Origin: an uncultured Chlamydiae bacterium
Lineage (GTDB): Bacteria; Chlamydiota; Chlamydiia; Chlamydiales; 2-12-FULL-49-11
Direction of reading: 5' to 3'
NCBI GenBank assembly: GCA_937996705.1
Contig: CALKUQ010000020.1
Location: 80,943-144,942, forward strand
Length of the DNA stretch: 64,000 bases
The notes under the pieces were generated by a model. The model had not been told where the DNA came from and ran no database searches. It saw only the letters and a list, made by a program, of their open reading frames with translations. Positions 54,625 to 63,908 of this stretch are shown here, one piece after another (within the stretch, counting starts at the first letter, position 1; every line of letters begins with the position of its first letter). The translations under genes and the position numbers were made by a program.

Positions 54625-55353
54625 ATGACAAATTTCATCCCTTTACTTGCAGTAACTCTTTTCAGCTCACTCGGTTTTCTGCATGGAGATGAGCCTGTTT
54701 CTGCAGTTTCAGAAACGCAAGATGTAAAAAAAGTTTCAAAAGCTTTTGGGCACATTGTTGGACAAAACCTACTTGCACTTGGCTTGGATTTTGACATGAA
54801 AGAAGTTCTTCAAGGAATTCAAGACTGCGTAAACGGACTTGAAGCGCCTATGTCGGAGACAGACTGCATTCATGCAATTTCACTGATTCAAGAGTCTGCC
54901 TATCAAAAGCAATCTCAAGAGAACTTAAAAAAAGCAGAAGAGTTTTTAACTGCGAATAAATCAGCACCTGGAGTGATTGAAATTGATGCAGGAAAGATTC
55001 AATATGTTGTACTTCAAGCAGGAACTGGAAAAGAGGTAGAAACTGCATCTTCTCCAGTAATTCGGTATACAGGCAAATTCCTTGATGGCAAAGTGTTTGG
55101 CGAATCGACAGAGGATGAAGTACTCTCTTTAGAAGATACTACAATCGGCTTGAAGAAGGGAATCGTTGGAATGAAGGAAGGGGAAAAAAGGAGGATTTTT
55201 ATTCATCCAGAATGTGGTGAAGGGATGAATAGCTTACTACCTCCAGGATCACTTCTAACTTTTGACATTGAAGTGGTAAAAGCTAATGCCCCTAAAATCG
55301 AAGAGCCACTACTTTCGATAGCAACAGATGAGAACACAAGCAAAACTCCGTGA
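54625..55353 (+). CDS. mip: Mip-type FKBP peptidyl-prolyl isomerase
   Basis: The exported protein has a signal peptide (TNFIPLLAVTLFSSLGFLHG), a helical dimerisation region with SKAFGHIVGQNLL, and a C-terminal FKBP domain (RYTGKFLDGKVFGEST … KKGIVGMKEGEKRRIFIHPE). The start at 54625 has AAGGAG seven bases upstream; an ATG 33 bases earlier would put a charged stretch in front of the signal peptide and is rejected. The FKBP domain ends in an extra acidic tail. Mip proteins act in the periplasm or at the surface and aid infectivity. Confidence 0.9.
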   Translation: MTNFIPLLAVTLFSSLGFLHGDEPVSAVSETQDVKKVSKAFGHIVGQNLLALGLDFDMKEVLQGIQDCVNGLEAPMSETDCIHAISLIQESAYQKQSQENLKKAEEFLTANKSAPGVIEIDAGKIQYVVLQAGTGKEVETASSPVIRYTGKFLDGKVFGESTEDEVLSLEDTTIGLKKGIVGMKEGEKRRIFIHPECGEGMNSLLPPGSLLTFDIEVVKANAPKIEEPLLSIATDENTSKTP

Positions 55354-55802
55354 AGATTATTTTATTTCAACCAGACATTCCCCAAAATACGGGGAATGTC
55401 GTGCGTACCTGTAGCGTTACAAATACTTCGCTTGCACTCGTGAAACCACTCGGTTTCAGCATTGCAAGCAGGCACTTAAAAAGAGCTGGCCTTGACTATT
55501 GGGATGAAGTTCAAATCGATTTTCTAGAAAATTTAGAAGAGTTTCTTGAAACTGAAACAAGACCTTTTTACTTCTTTTCAAGCAAAGGGACAAAGTCTTA
55601 TACAGAAATAAAGTACACAGAAGAGAGTATAATTATTTTTGGATCAGAGACTTCAGGACTCCCAAAGTTATATTTTGAAAGGTGGCCAGACAGGTTTTAC
55701 AAAATTCCCATGTGCTCAAATGCCCGCTGCCTCAATCTTTCCAACTCAGTTTCGATTGTTCTCTATGAGGGACTTCGACAACAGAACTTCAACTTTTCTT
55801 AA
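55350..55802 (+). CDS. trmL: tRNA (cytidine/uridine-34 2'-O)-methyltransferase TrmL
   Basis: The 150-residue SPOUT enzyme matches TrmL: MKIILFQPDIPQNTGNVVRT at the start, the knot motif FGSETSGLP and the C-terminal IPMCSNARCLNLSNSVSIVLYE. It methylates the wobble ribose of certain tRNA-Leu, fitting the tRNA-Leu(UAA) in this window. It starts with GTG overlapping the mip stop (GTGA). Confidence 0.92.
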   Translation: MKIILFQPDIPQNTGNVVRTCSVTNTSLALVKPLGFSIASRHLKRAGLDYWDEVQIDFLENLEEFLETETRPFYFFSSKGTKSYTEIKYTEESIIIFGSETSGLPKLYFERWPDRFYKIPMCSNARCLNLSNSVSIVLYEGLRQQNFNFS

Positions 55803-55822
55803 AGCCCTCGAATTCACTTGAT

Positions 55823-55858
55823 CCAGAGAATCTCTTTTATTAGAAGGAGATCCTCTGG
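55823..55858. terminator. Long hairpin between convergent trmL and trxA
   Basis: CCAGAG at 55823-55828 pairs with CTCTGG at 55853-55858; after one mismatch five or six more pairs follow (ATCTC with GAGAT). The 12-base stem has no U-tract on either side. Placement between convergent genes suggests a bidirectional transcript-end hairpin. Confidence 0.5.
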
Positions 55859-55870
55859 CAATATTAGAAT

Positions 55871-56194
55871 CTATTTTGCTTTTGCGATAATGGACTTAAT
55901 TGTCTCTTTGTCTTGAAGACCGACAAATGAATCCACTTTTTTCCCATTTTTAAAAAATACAACCGTAGGAATCGACATTACTTCCTGCTCCATGATGAAA
56001 TCTCTTGCTTCGTCTTTATCAACATCGACCTTATAAATTTCATAAGCTCCATTTGCTTCTCGCTCCAGATCATCTAGAATAGGAGAAATTTGCTTGCAAG
56101 GACCACACCATTCAGCGAAAAAGTCGATGATGACTAACTGGCCTGATTTTATTCTTTCATGTAATTCGGTTAAGTTAAGTTCTTGTACTGTCAT
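55871..56194 (-). CDS. trxA: Thioredoxin
   Basis: The 107-residue protein has the classic active site FFAEWCGPCK (Cys30, Cys33), the cis-proline region MSIPTVVFFKNGK and normal length. It reduces cytoplasmic disulfides, including ribonucleotide reductase. It lies 35 bases after the cmk::plsC gene on the same strand and faces trmL, as in Chlamydia (CT539/CT540). Confidence 0.97.
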   Translation of the reverse strand: MTVQELNLTELHERIKSGQLVIIDFFAEWCGPCKQISPILDDLEREANGAYEIYKVDVDKDEARDFIMEQEVMSIPTVVFFKNGKKVDSFVGLQDKETIKSIIAKAK

Positions 56195-56229
56195 GTTTAT
56201 CTCCTATATTCGCATCTATTTTATACAAA

Positions 56230-57543
56230 TTATTCTTTTACGCCAAGGTTTTTAAGGGCTAGTTCAAGGTCTTTTGTAAAGAGGGTTTGCATTTCTTTTT
56301 TATTTAAAGGCATTTTTTCATACCCCTTCCAATCAAGGGGAGGACCAAATGTAACAACAATTTTTCCCCAAAGTTTGGGAAATTTTCTCCCTCTTGGCAT
56401 AGCTTCATACGCCCCTGTAATTTTAACAGGGACGACCTTGCATCTTGCAAGAGATGCAAGAAGGGCAATCCCCCTTTTTAAAGGGGTTATCTGATTGTCT
56501 ACACTTCTACTCCCTTCAGGGAAAATGATCACTTGCTTTCCCTTGCTTAAAAAATCGGCAACTTTTTTTAAGACCCCTAAATCTCCTCCATCTCCCACAA
56601 CTGGATGCGTGTTGATTCGGGGCAAAAGCCATCCGATAAATTTCTTTTCAAAAAGATATGATTTAGCCAGGCAATGAACTTCTGCAGGGCATGCAATTCC
56701 GATCGCAGGAGGATCTAAAAATGAGGAGTGATTAGGGGCAATAATCGCAGCCCCCTGAGGATAATTTTCGAGCCCTCTAATCTCAATTTTATAAAGGGCT
56801 TTGTAGATCAATAAGGTAGCAAAAAGGACAATTTTATACCAAAAAGGGGCCCCAGCCCTCTCACTCCCTACCAAAAATTTCCAAAACCAAGCAGCCCTTT
56901 TCTGTTTTGTCAAAATCACAATTCTCTCTATCACTTCAAAGGGAGTCATAAATGTCGTGTCAATTACGTAAGCATCCTCACATTGCACAAGAGGGGAGTC
57001 CTCTCTTGTACGATCCCTTTCATCTCGTCTAAAAAGGTCCTCTCTCACCTCTTCTAAAGTATTTAAACTACCCTTATTTCGTAATTCCTCAAAGCGCCTC
57101 CGAGCTCTCTCCTCCGGATCTGCTGTTAAAAATATTTTTACATCTGCATCAGGAAAGACAACACTACCAATATCTCTACCTTCGATAACCACAGATCTCC
57201 CTTGAGCTATCTCTCTTTGGATTTGATTCACCCTCGCTCTAACTGGAGTAAGAACTGCAAGCTCTGAAGATTTTTGAGATATATAAGGGGCTCTAATTTC
57301 AGAAGTTACATCAAATTGGCCGACGAAATGGAGTAATTTCCCCCCCACCTCACGAAGTTCATAAGAAAACGCATCTAAGTTAGGGAGCGATTCTGTTTGT
57401 CTTTCAAGCCACCAAGCCAGAGCCCTATAAATAGCGCCAGAGTCGATATGAAAAAACCCGAGCTCTCTTGCAACTCCCTTAGCTACAGTTGACTTTCCCG
57501 ATGACGAAGGCCCGTCAATTGCCACGCAGTACGAATGTTTCAT
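56230..57543 (-). CDS. cmk-plsC: Fused cytidylate kinase – 1-acylglycerol-3-phosphate acyltransferase
   Basis: One 437-codon frame joins two enzymes. Residues 1-215 are CMP kinase: P-loop DGPSSSGKSTVA (10-21), SGAIYRALAW, EGRDIGSVVFPDADVKIFLT and RRDERDRTREDSPL. Residues 235-437 are PlsC: NHSSFLD (271-277, the HxxxxD motif) and FPEGSRS (341-347), with a membrane-associated helix near 235-250. Both active sites look intact and no stop or frameshift separates them. In C. trachomatis cmk and plsC are, as I recall, separate adjacent genes. It provides CDP for CTP supply and makes phosphatidic acid, the substrate of the preceding cdsA gene, which uses CTP. Confidence 0.93.
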   Translation of the reverse strand: MKHSYCVAIDGPSSSGKSTVAKGVARELGFFHIDSGAIYRALAWWLERQTESLPNLDAFSYELREVGGKLLHFVGQFDVTSEIRAPYISQKSSELAVLTPVRARVNQIQREIAQGRSVVIEGRDIGSVVFPDADVKIFLTADPEERARRRFEELRNKGSLNTLEEVREDLFRRDERDRTREDSPLVQCEDAYVIDTTFMTPFEVIERIVILTKQKRAAWFWKFLVGSERAGAPFWYKIVLFATLLIYKALYKIEIRGLENYPQGAAIIAPNHSSFLDPPAIGIACPAEVHCLAKSYLFEKKFIGWLLPRINTHPVVGDGGDLGVLKKVADFLSKGKQVIIFPEGSRSVDNQITPLKRGIALLASLARCKVVPVKITGAYEAMPRGRKFPKLWGKIVVTFGPPLDWKGYEKMPLNKKEMQTLFTKDLELALKNLGVKE

Positions 57544-57544
57544 A

Positions 57545-58414
57545 TTAGACGCTTGCCGCCTTTAGGAACAAATAGAGAATAGGGATTGTAAAAAGAAGGG
57601 AATCCAAAAAGTCAAGCACCCCCCCAACTCCTGGTATCACATTGCTATCCTTTACTTTAGCATCTCTTTTTAAGAGAGACTCTGCTAAATCTCCAAGCTG
57701 ACTAAAAAGTCCAATCAATCCCCCCAGAATTATTGCTTGTGTGAAATTTAGGCGAAAATTCTGAAGGTCACAATATTTTGAAAGGAGAAAAAATAAGAGG
57801 CTTAGAGAGATAGCTGCAAAAAACCCAGCAATCCCCCCAATCAGAGTTTTTCCTGGGCTAAGATGGGGGGCTAATTTACTTTTCCCCCACAATTTTCCCA
57901 TAAAATAGCCCCCGATATCTGTGATTTTTGTTACAGATATTAGGTAGGTGATCCAAATTCTTCCATCCTGAATGGCGGGATTCATAAGGGCAGGATAGAG
58001 AATCTTTAAAATAAGCCCCAGGGGAATAATTATATAAAGCACTCCAAAAAAGCTTGTTGCAATATTTATAATAGCCCCTTCAATCTGATAAAAATTATAG
58101 AGAAATATTGCAAAAAAGAATAAGACAACCACTCCGTTGACAACAACCAGAAAATATTCGTGCTTTGTTGAAAAGAAATTGGCCATAATATAAATCGCGG
58201 AAAGGGAAGAGAGTAGCCAAAACGGGAGGGTTATCCCTTTAGCTTTGACTAAATTGGTATACTCCCAAAGAGCTGTTATTCCGAGCAAACCCACCCCAAA
58301 AGCTATAACCCATTGCAAAACAGCATAATCTGCGAAATATATCAAAAAACCGACTAAAAGAACACTTATTGAACTTACTAACAACCTTACCTTTAAATCT
58401 ACAAAGGACTCCAT
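57545..58414 (-). CDS. cdsA: Phosphatidate cytidylyltransferase
   Basis: The 289-residue membrane enzyme has eight or so helices and the signature region KITDIGGYFMGKLWGKSKLAPHLSPGKTLIGG (read in two parts) and SQLGDLAESLLKRDAKVKDSN. It makes CDP-diacylglycerol from phosphatidic acid and CTP. It shares one base with the uppS stop and ends two bases before the cmk::plsC start, so substrate supply (PA, CTP) and use are encoded together. Confidence 0.96.
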   Translation of the reverse strand: MESFVDLKVRLLVSSISVLLVGFLIYFADYAVLQWVIAFGVGLLGITALWEYTNLVKAKGITLPFWLLSSLSAIYIMANFFSTKHEYFLVVVNGVVVLFFFAIFLYNFYQIEGAIINIATSFFGVLYIIIPLGLILKILYPALMNPAIQDGRIWITYLISVTKITDIGGYFMGKLWGKSKLAPHLSPGKTLIGGIAGFFAAISLSLLFFLLSKYCDLQNFRLNFTQAIILGGLIGLFSQLGDLAESLLKRDAKVKDSNVIPGVGGVLDFLDSLLFTIPILYLFLKAASV

Positions 58415-59139
58415 TATGCACCTAACCTACGATCTCGTTTTTGATACTCCTCAACTGCTTCAATAAAATGCTTTTCTTGAAAATCAGGCCAAAGCACATC
58501 CGTTAGAAAAATTTCTGTATACGAAATTTGCCAAAGTAAAAAATTACTCATTCGCTTTTCTCCACTTGGCCGAATAAGAAGATCGGGATCTCCAAACGGC
58601 GCTGTATCTAACCTGCTAGCAATCAGAGACTCTGTCAATTCGTCCTTATTAAGTTTTCCTTCATGAAAATCCTCAGCTATCCCCACCATTGCCCGTTTTA
58701 GATCGTCTCTGCCACCATAATTTAAGGCAAGAACTAACCGAATCTTCTCTCCCGCAGCAGTAGCCTCTTTGGTATCTTTAAGAATTTTTTTCACATCTGC
58801 TGGAAAGGGAGTTAAATCCCCTATTGATTCTAGTCTTATACCGTTCTTAATCATGTTTTTACACTCTCGTTTTAAATACAGCTTAAGCAGGTCAAATAAA
58901 ATCTTAATTTCAAATTCCGACCTACTCCAATTCTCGGTAGAAAACGCAAACATTGTCAGAACACGCACTCCCAAATGGGTAGCAACCTCGATAACTCTAC
59001 TTAGTACTTCTGCACCTCTCCGATGTCCCTCGCCCACTGGCAAAAACTTTTGCTTAGCCCACCTCCTATTGCCGTCCATAACAATAGCTACATGTTGGGG
59101 GATGTTCTTTAATCCAAGCGGGGTCTCTCTTAGAGGCAT
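58414..59139 (-). CDS. uppS: Undecaprenyl (isoprenyl) diphosphate synthase
   Basis: The 241-residue cis-prenyltransferase begins with HVAIVMDGNRRWAK (Asp22 in MDGNRR) and ends with FLLWQISYTEIFLTDVLWPDF and RPSGEKRMSNF. It makes the carrier lipid for peptidoglycan and LPS sugars. It is first in the uppS–cdsA–cmk::plsC operon, divergent from secDF by 128 bases. Confidence 0.97.
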   Translation of the reverse strand: MPLRETPLGLKNIPQHVAIVMDGNRRWAKQKFLPVGEGHRRGAEVLSRVIEVATHLGVRVLTMFAFSTENWSRSEFEIKILFDLLKLYLKRECKNMIKNGIRLESIGDLTPFPADVKKILKDTKEATAAGEKIRLVLALNYGGRDDLKRAMVGIAEDFHEGKLNKDELTESLIASRLDTAPFGDPDLLIRPSGEKRMSNFLLWQISYTEIFLTDVLWPDFQEKHFIEAVEEYQKRDRRLGA

Positions 59140-59221
59140 ACAAAAATCTTTTCTAGCTAGTATAGCAATTTCTCCAATTTTCGTGAATGATTGCGTTTAC
59201 GATTGCTACGAATATTCAAAT

Positions 59222-59259
59222 AAGTTAGACTCCTACCTGGTTTAACTTATATTGGTAGG
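59222..59259 (+). promoter_or_regulatory. Two mutually exclusive hairpins covering the secDF ribosome binding site
   Basis: CCTACC (59232-59237) can pair with GGTAGG (59254-59259), hiding the GTAGGG ribosome binding site eight bases before the ATG. AAGTTA (59222-59227) can pair with TAACTT (59243-59248), whose loop contains CCTACC; the two stems interleave and cannot form together. This could switch secDF translation, but six-base stems may also arise by chance. Confidence 0.3.
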
Positions 59260-59267
59260 GCTTCTTC

Positions 59268-62200
59268 ATGAAAAAAAAGACCAAATGGCAACTGAGTTTA
59301 ATTATTACTGTTCTTGCTTTAACACTTTATAATATTTTTCCCACCCTTCTCTTTTATTCGAAACCACTAAATAGAGCTGTCAGCGAGTCCGAATCTGTTG
59401 AAATTGTCTCTCAAATACTTTCTAGAGTTAACAACCTTGAAGAGCAATCTGTCGATTGGCTCAAGTCGTTCAATAAATTAATTGGCGTGACTGCAAAAGA
59501 TGTCCAGATCGTACATAAAACGCCAAGACTCATAAAACTCCAATTTGAAAATGAAGCTGACTCGAAAACATTTAAAAAATTTCTCCCAAGAGCGGGAAGT
59601 TTAATCCCCTTTTATCCTGCATCTCTCTCTCTTAGTGAAGAGAGCGAAGAAGAATCTCCCAACACCGTTTATGTACAAAGAACAATACCGATTCATTTTC
59701 ATAATGTTGAATCTGATAAATTTTTTCGCTACTCAAAAATGCGCAACGAAGATGGCACATTAACAAGCAGATACTGGGCCCTTTGGGAAGATCGAATTCT
59801 AACACTCGGAATGGCTACAGGAGGGAATTCAGAAAATTCGGCTCTTGTTCAAATTGCAAATCAAACTTCCTCCCCTGAGTTTCTCTATTTTTTAAGCCAA
59901 AATATTGTTGCCCTAGACAAGACTCTGAGCGACTATCCACAAATAGCAAAACGATTTTACGCATCCTATACTAGAGGTCTTGTAAACCCCAAGGAGTCCC
60001 TCGAAACTCTAATTGTTAAATTAGAAGAATACAAAAGGTCTATCCAACAACAAAAGATAACATTAAAGGAGAGTAGGTCTGAACTTGAAGCGACCTCTCC
60101 TGAACTGGCAGATTTAGAGTCAAAAGAGTCTAAAATCCAATTAGCTCTAAGCATTCTTATTAAAAATAAAAGCTTATTTATTTCCACTCAATCCTCTTGG
60201 ACCCCAGATTCGTTAACTCTTCTAATCAACCAGACATTTTCACCGAATAAATTAACCACACAAGAGTTACCTGTAGAGAGCAACCCCATTATAGAAAAAA
60301 TTTGCTTGAACATCCCGAATTCAACTCTTTCTCTAATTCTTAGATCTGATGTAGTTCATCTGAGAGATAGATTAGAAAACGACCCTGCAGAACAAGGGAA
60401 ATACAACGCTCTTTGTCAATTAATCTACGATGAAATTGCAAAAATCAATAGAGAATCGGGAGAAGCTCTCCTGCCCGGACAAAATGAATTCACAGTAAAA
60501 CTTACCAATTTATCAAATGCACAAAGCTTTATCTCCTTGAATTTAGTTGCTGTTGCAAAAGCTGAATATGGTCATGTAAAACAAATTCTACAAGACTTTT
60601 GGACTCCTACAAGCCAAGACTTGAACCCTACCGCATATCCAATTCAAGACTGGAGTGAATTCCAAAAACTTTCCCCCTCTCAGAAAAATTTAAGCCTTGT
60701 TCTATACTCACCAAACGCAATCGGAGAACTTCCTCAGACCGGATTCAGATCTAATTCGATTTATGTAATCGCAAAAGATTTAGGCAAGATTATCAAGAAG
60801 TTCGGAAATTCAAACCCAACTGCAGAAGCTCTTAAAGTTCGAGCAGATTTTGAAGCTCTCCAGAGCCTTCTAAAAGCTCAAGGCTTTACAGGCTATCCAG
60901 GAACGACTTATCCCCTTCCTGCAGAGTACGCAGACGACTACATATTTGAAATTTCTGATTTCTATCTCCCCCTTTTAATGGCTACTAGAGAGAATTTCAG
61001 TGTAACGGGAACAAAGAGATTTGCAACCCTAGAAATGTCTGATGTTAGAGAGAGAATCATCACACTCAATAAAATCGAGACCAGCATTCATGAAGATCTC
61101 TTGAAGTGGCAAGACGATTACAATCAATGTAAAGTAGATCCAACCCTCAGAACAAAATTTGATGTGCCCAAGCCAACAAAGAATCTTTTTTGGGACAATT
61201 TTTGTTTAAGCTTCCGTAAATATTTCCGAGGTGATGAAAGAAAGACACTTCAATGGGGTCTTGATTTATCTGGAGGGAAAACAGTTCAAATTGCTCTGAC
61301 AGATTCGAGCAATAAAACAGTGACAAAAGAGAGTGACATCAAACAAGCAATTAACGAACTTTTCGCTCGAGTGAACAAAATGGGTGTTTCTGATGTTAGC
61401 ATCAGGCAAGAGGGCTCCAACATTACCCTTGATTTTCCTGGCTCTCAAAACATTTCTGCAAGCGAACTTGTAAAAGCCTCTTCCATGACATTTAACATTT
61501 TAAATGAACAATTTGCAACTGATTCTCATACGCCGCTTTCTGCAGATGTCAATAAATTTTTGCAAGAGGTCTGGAATGAGGCTCTTGTTACAAACAAAAA
61601 AGACATCGAGAGCATTAATAGAATTGCTTGGTCTCACCTGTATGGAGATTCATTAAACCCGGAAACTGCAACGCCCAAGAGTGAGTCTGGAAAAGCTCTT
61701 TATGAGCAAGGATTAAGGCTTTCAAACCCAATAAATCCTAATGTGTCAGGGGAATTTAATGACTCGGAGTCAAAAATTGCCCTCTTTCGAGGTGATAGTT
61801 TTTCTGAGTGGAATGGACAAACACACCCTCTTCTAATTGTTTTTAAAAATTTCGCCCTCGAAGGTTCGAATTTAGACAATGTGCATAGCGGTTATGATCC
61901 TTCCAAAGGAAATTTCCTCTCCTTCGGAGTAAAAAGCTCTCAAACCCTCTCTAATGGAGAGAAAAGTTTTCCAAGAAATAACTTATTTAATTGGACTAGT
62001 AAATTTGCAAAAGACAAGCTTATGGGCACAAGCTACGAAGCTTATACAAAGGGCAGAGGATGGAGAATGGCGGTTATTTTAAATGGGTATGTCGTTTCAT
62101 CTCCAAATCTAGACTCAGCCCTTCGAGAGAGTGGAATGATTACGGGCCACTTCACCCAAAGGGAAATCAGCAACTTAGTAAGTGACTTACAAGCAGGCTC

Positions 62201-63818
62201 TCTAACATTTACCCCTCAGATTCTTTCAGAAAAAACAGTAAGCCCTGACCTTGGGCTGAAAGAGAGAAATCAAGGGATTTCTGCTACAATTGTCGCACTA
62301 TTTTCCGTTATTGCTGTAATGGTTGGGTACTACCGTTTCGGCGGGTTCATTGCCTCTATTGCCGTTTTAATCAATTTGCTGATTATGTGGGCTACACTCC
62401 AAAATATTGGCGCATCGATTACACTTGCTGGAATCGCAGGAATTATTTTAACAGTGGGTATGGCTGTTGATGCAAACGTTTTAGTCTTCGAAAGAATTCG
62501 TGAAGAATTTGAGAAGACTAAAAAAATCGCAGCTTCTATACAAGCTGGGTATAAGAAAGCCTTTACCGCAATCATTGACTCCAATATTACAACAGTCATT
62601 GCAGCACTTATCCTCTTGAATTTTGACTCAGGACCTATCAAGGGCTTTGCTGTCACTTTAATTATTGGTATTGCCTCGTCAATGTTTACCGCCCTCTTTA
62701 TGACGAAATATTTCTTTGCCTATTGGGTAAGAAATCCTAAAAATAAAGAGCTAAAAATGGCTAACCTTATTCAAGTTAGAAAGTGGAATTTCCTAAAATA
62801 TGGGAAAGCGTTTCTATCCGTAAGCATACTTGTTATCGCCCTAGGTGGCTTTGTTTTTGTAAAAGAGCGAGATACAATTATGGGTATGGACTTTACAGGA
62901 GGTTTTGCGGTAAATCTCGAATTAAGGGGAAAGTCTACCACAACAGATGCCCTTAAAACCGCCCTCTTGAAAGAGTCTAACGTATCGGCTCAAGACTTTC
63001 AAATTCGAGAATTTGGAAATTCAAATCAATTCCAAATTTCACTTGCAAAGTCTATGACACTACAGGGTAAGCCTTTCTATGGAATGCCCTTAGAAAATGC
63101 AATCGAACACCCGACCTATTCTTATCAGATTAACCCCCGTCTTGTTTGGCTTGTAGAAACCCTTGAAAAACAAGGAATCGAGCTGACTCCTACATCCCTT
63201 GAAAAACTTGATCAGAACTGGAGGAGCATTAGCGGCCAGATGTCTGACACGATGAGAAACAATGCACTCATAGGTCTAGCCCTTGCTTGCCTTGCAATTC
63301 TTGTCTATATCACAATTCGATTTGAATTTGCTTATGCTGTCAGCGCGACACTAGGCTTAGTCTTTGATATATTAATTACCCTTGCAATTCTTGCTTTGCT
63401 CCATTTTGCAAAGGTAAACATCCAAATCGATCTTAATACAGTGGCAGCGCTTATGACAATTATCGGCTACTCGCTCAACGACACAATCATTGTATTTGAT
63501 AGGATTCGAGAAGAGCTCAAGCACAAACGCAAAAGCTCTCTCAAAGAAATTGTTAATTACTCACTCAACGCGACGTTAAGCAGAACCCTGCTTACGTCTG
63601 GAACCACTCTGATTGTCCTTATTTGTCTTGTAATCCTCGGGGGCGCTACTCTTTTCAGCTTTTCACTGATTATGGCAATAGGTGTCTTCGTAGGGACTCT
63701 ATCCACTTTCTTCATAGCCTCAACTCTCCTGATTTTCTTTGCCCATAAGGAAAAATCAAAAGAGACTCACCATGAAGGCAATGGAAACATCACACCACTA
63801 AACGGAGCGTCTCACTAA
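59268..63818 (+). CDS. secDF: Fused protein-export membrane protein SecD–SecF
   Basis: The 1516-residue protein joins SecD and SecF, each with six predicted helices. The SecD part has a very long periplasmic region (about 30-990) with LQWGLDLSGGKTVQIAL and a helix block with LAGIAGIILTVGMAVDANVLVFERIREE. The SecF part (about 1165-1490) has RDTIMGMDFTGGFAVNLELR and MTIIGYSLNDTIIVFDRIREEL. It uses the proton gradient to finish Sec export. Fusion is normal in chlamydiae (CT448). It is divergent from uppS. Confidence 0.96.
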   Translation: MKKKTKWQLSLIITVLALTLYNIFPTLLFYSKPLNRAVSESESVEIVSQILSRVNNLEEQSVDWLKSFNKLIGVTAKDVQIVHKTPRLIKLQFENEADSKTFKKFLPRAGSLIPFYPASLSLSEESEEESPNTVYVQRTIPIHFHNVESDKFFRYSKMRNEDGTLTSRYWALWEDRILTLGMATGGNSENSALVQIANQTSSPEFLYFLSQNIVALDKTLSDYPQIAKRFYASYTRGLVNPKESLETLIVKLEEYKRSIQQQKITLKESRSELEATSPELADLESKESKIQLALSILIKNKSLFISTQSSWTPDSLTLLINQTFSPNKLTTQELPVESNPIIEKICLNIPNSTLSLILRSDVVHLRDRLENDPAEQGKYNALCQLIYDEIAKINRESGEALLPGQNEFTVKLTNLSNAQSFISLNLVAVAKAEYGHVKQILQDFWTPTSQDLNPTAYPIQDWSEFQKLSPSQKNLSLVLYSPNAIGELPQTGFRSNSIYVIAKDLGKIIKKFGNSNPTAEALKVRADFEALQSLLKAQGFTGYPGTTYPLPAEYADDYIFEISDFYLPLLMATRENFSVTGTKRFATLEMSDVRERIITLNKIETSIHEDLLKWQDDYNQCKVDPTLRTKFDVPKPTKNLFWDNFCLSFRKYFRGDERKTLQWGLDLSGGKTVQIALTDSSNKTVTKESDIKQAINELFARVNKMGVSDVSIRQEGSNITLDFPGSQNISASELVKASSMTFNILNEQFATDSHTPLSADVNKFLQEVWNEALVTNKKDIESINRIAWSHLYGDSLNPETATPKSESGKALYEQGLRLSNPINPNVSGEFNDSESKIALFRGDSFSEWNGQTHPLLIVFKNFALEGSNLDNVHSGYDPSKGNFLSFGVKSSQTLSNGEKSFPRNNLFNWTSKFAKDKLMGTSYEAYTKGRGWRMAVILNGYVVSSPNLDSALRESGMITGHFTQREISNLVSDLQAGSLTFTPQILSEKTVSPDLGLKERNQGISATIVALFSVIAVMVGYYRFGGFIASIAVLINLLIMWATLQNIGASITLAGIAGIILTVGMAVDANVLVFERIREEFEKTKKIAASIQAGYKKAFTAIIDSNITTVIAALILLNFDSGPIKGFAVTLIIGIASSMFTALFMTKYFFAYWVRNPKNKELKMANLIQVRKWNFLKYGKAFLSVSILVIALGGFVFVKERDTIMGMDFTGGFAVNLELRGKSTTTDALKTALLKESNVSAQDFQIREFGNSNQFQISLAKSMTLQGKPFYGMPLENAIEHPTYSYQINPRLVWLVETLEKQGIELTPTSLEKLDQNWRSISGQMSDTMRNNALIGLALACLAILVYITIRFEFAYAVSATLGLVFDILITLAILALLHFAKVNIQIDLNTVAALMTIIGYSLNDTIIVFDRIREELKHKRKSSLKEIVNYSLNATLSRTLLTSGTTLIVLICLVILGGATLFSFSLIMAIGVFVGTLSTFFIASTLLIFFAHKEKSKETHHEGNGNITPLNGASH

Positions 63819-63835
63819 AAAGGGGCCTCCTCCTA

Positions 63836-63908
63836 TTTAAACCCGGCCGGCTACTTATTTCATCAGGCATTAAAACTGGTAGAAAATAAGTAGGGGGCCG
63901 GGTTTAAA
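63836..63908. repeat. Near-perfect 25-base inverted repeat after secDF
   Basis: The arms 63836-63860 and 63884-63908 are reverse complements at 23 of 25 positions (the only mismatch is GG against GG in the middle), around a 23-base loop. The outer part TTTAAACCCGGCC is GC-rich within an AT-rich genome. It lies 18 bases after the secDF stop. It can act as a terminator-like or processing hairpin, but its length and composition also suit a mobile palindrome such as a MITE or REP-type element. The rest of the window (63909-64000) shows no gene. Confidence 0.85.
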
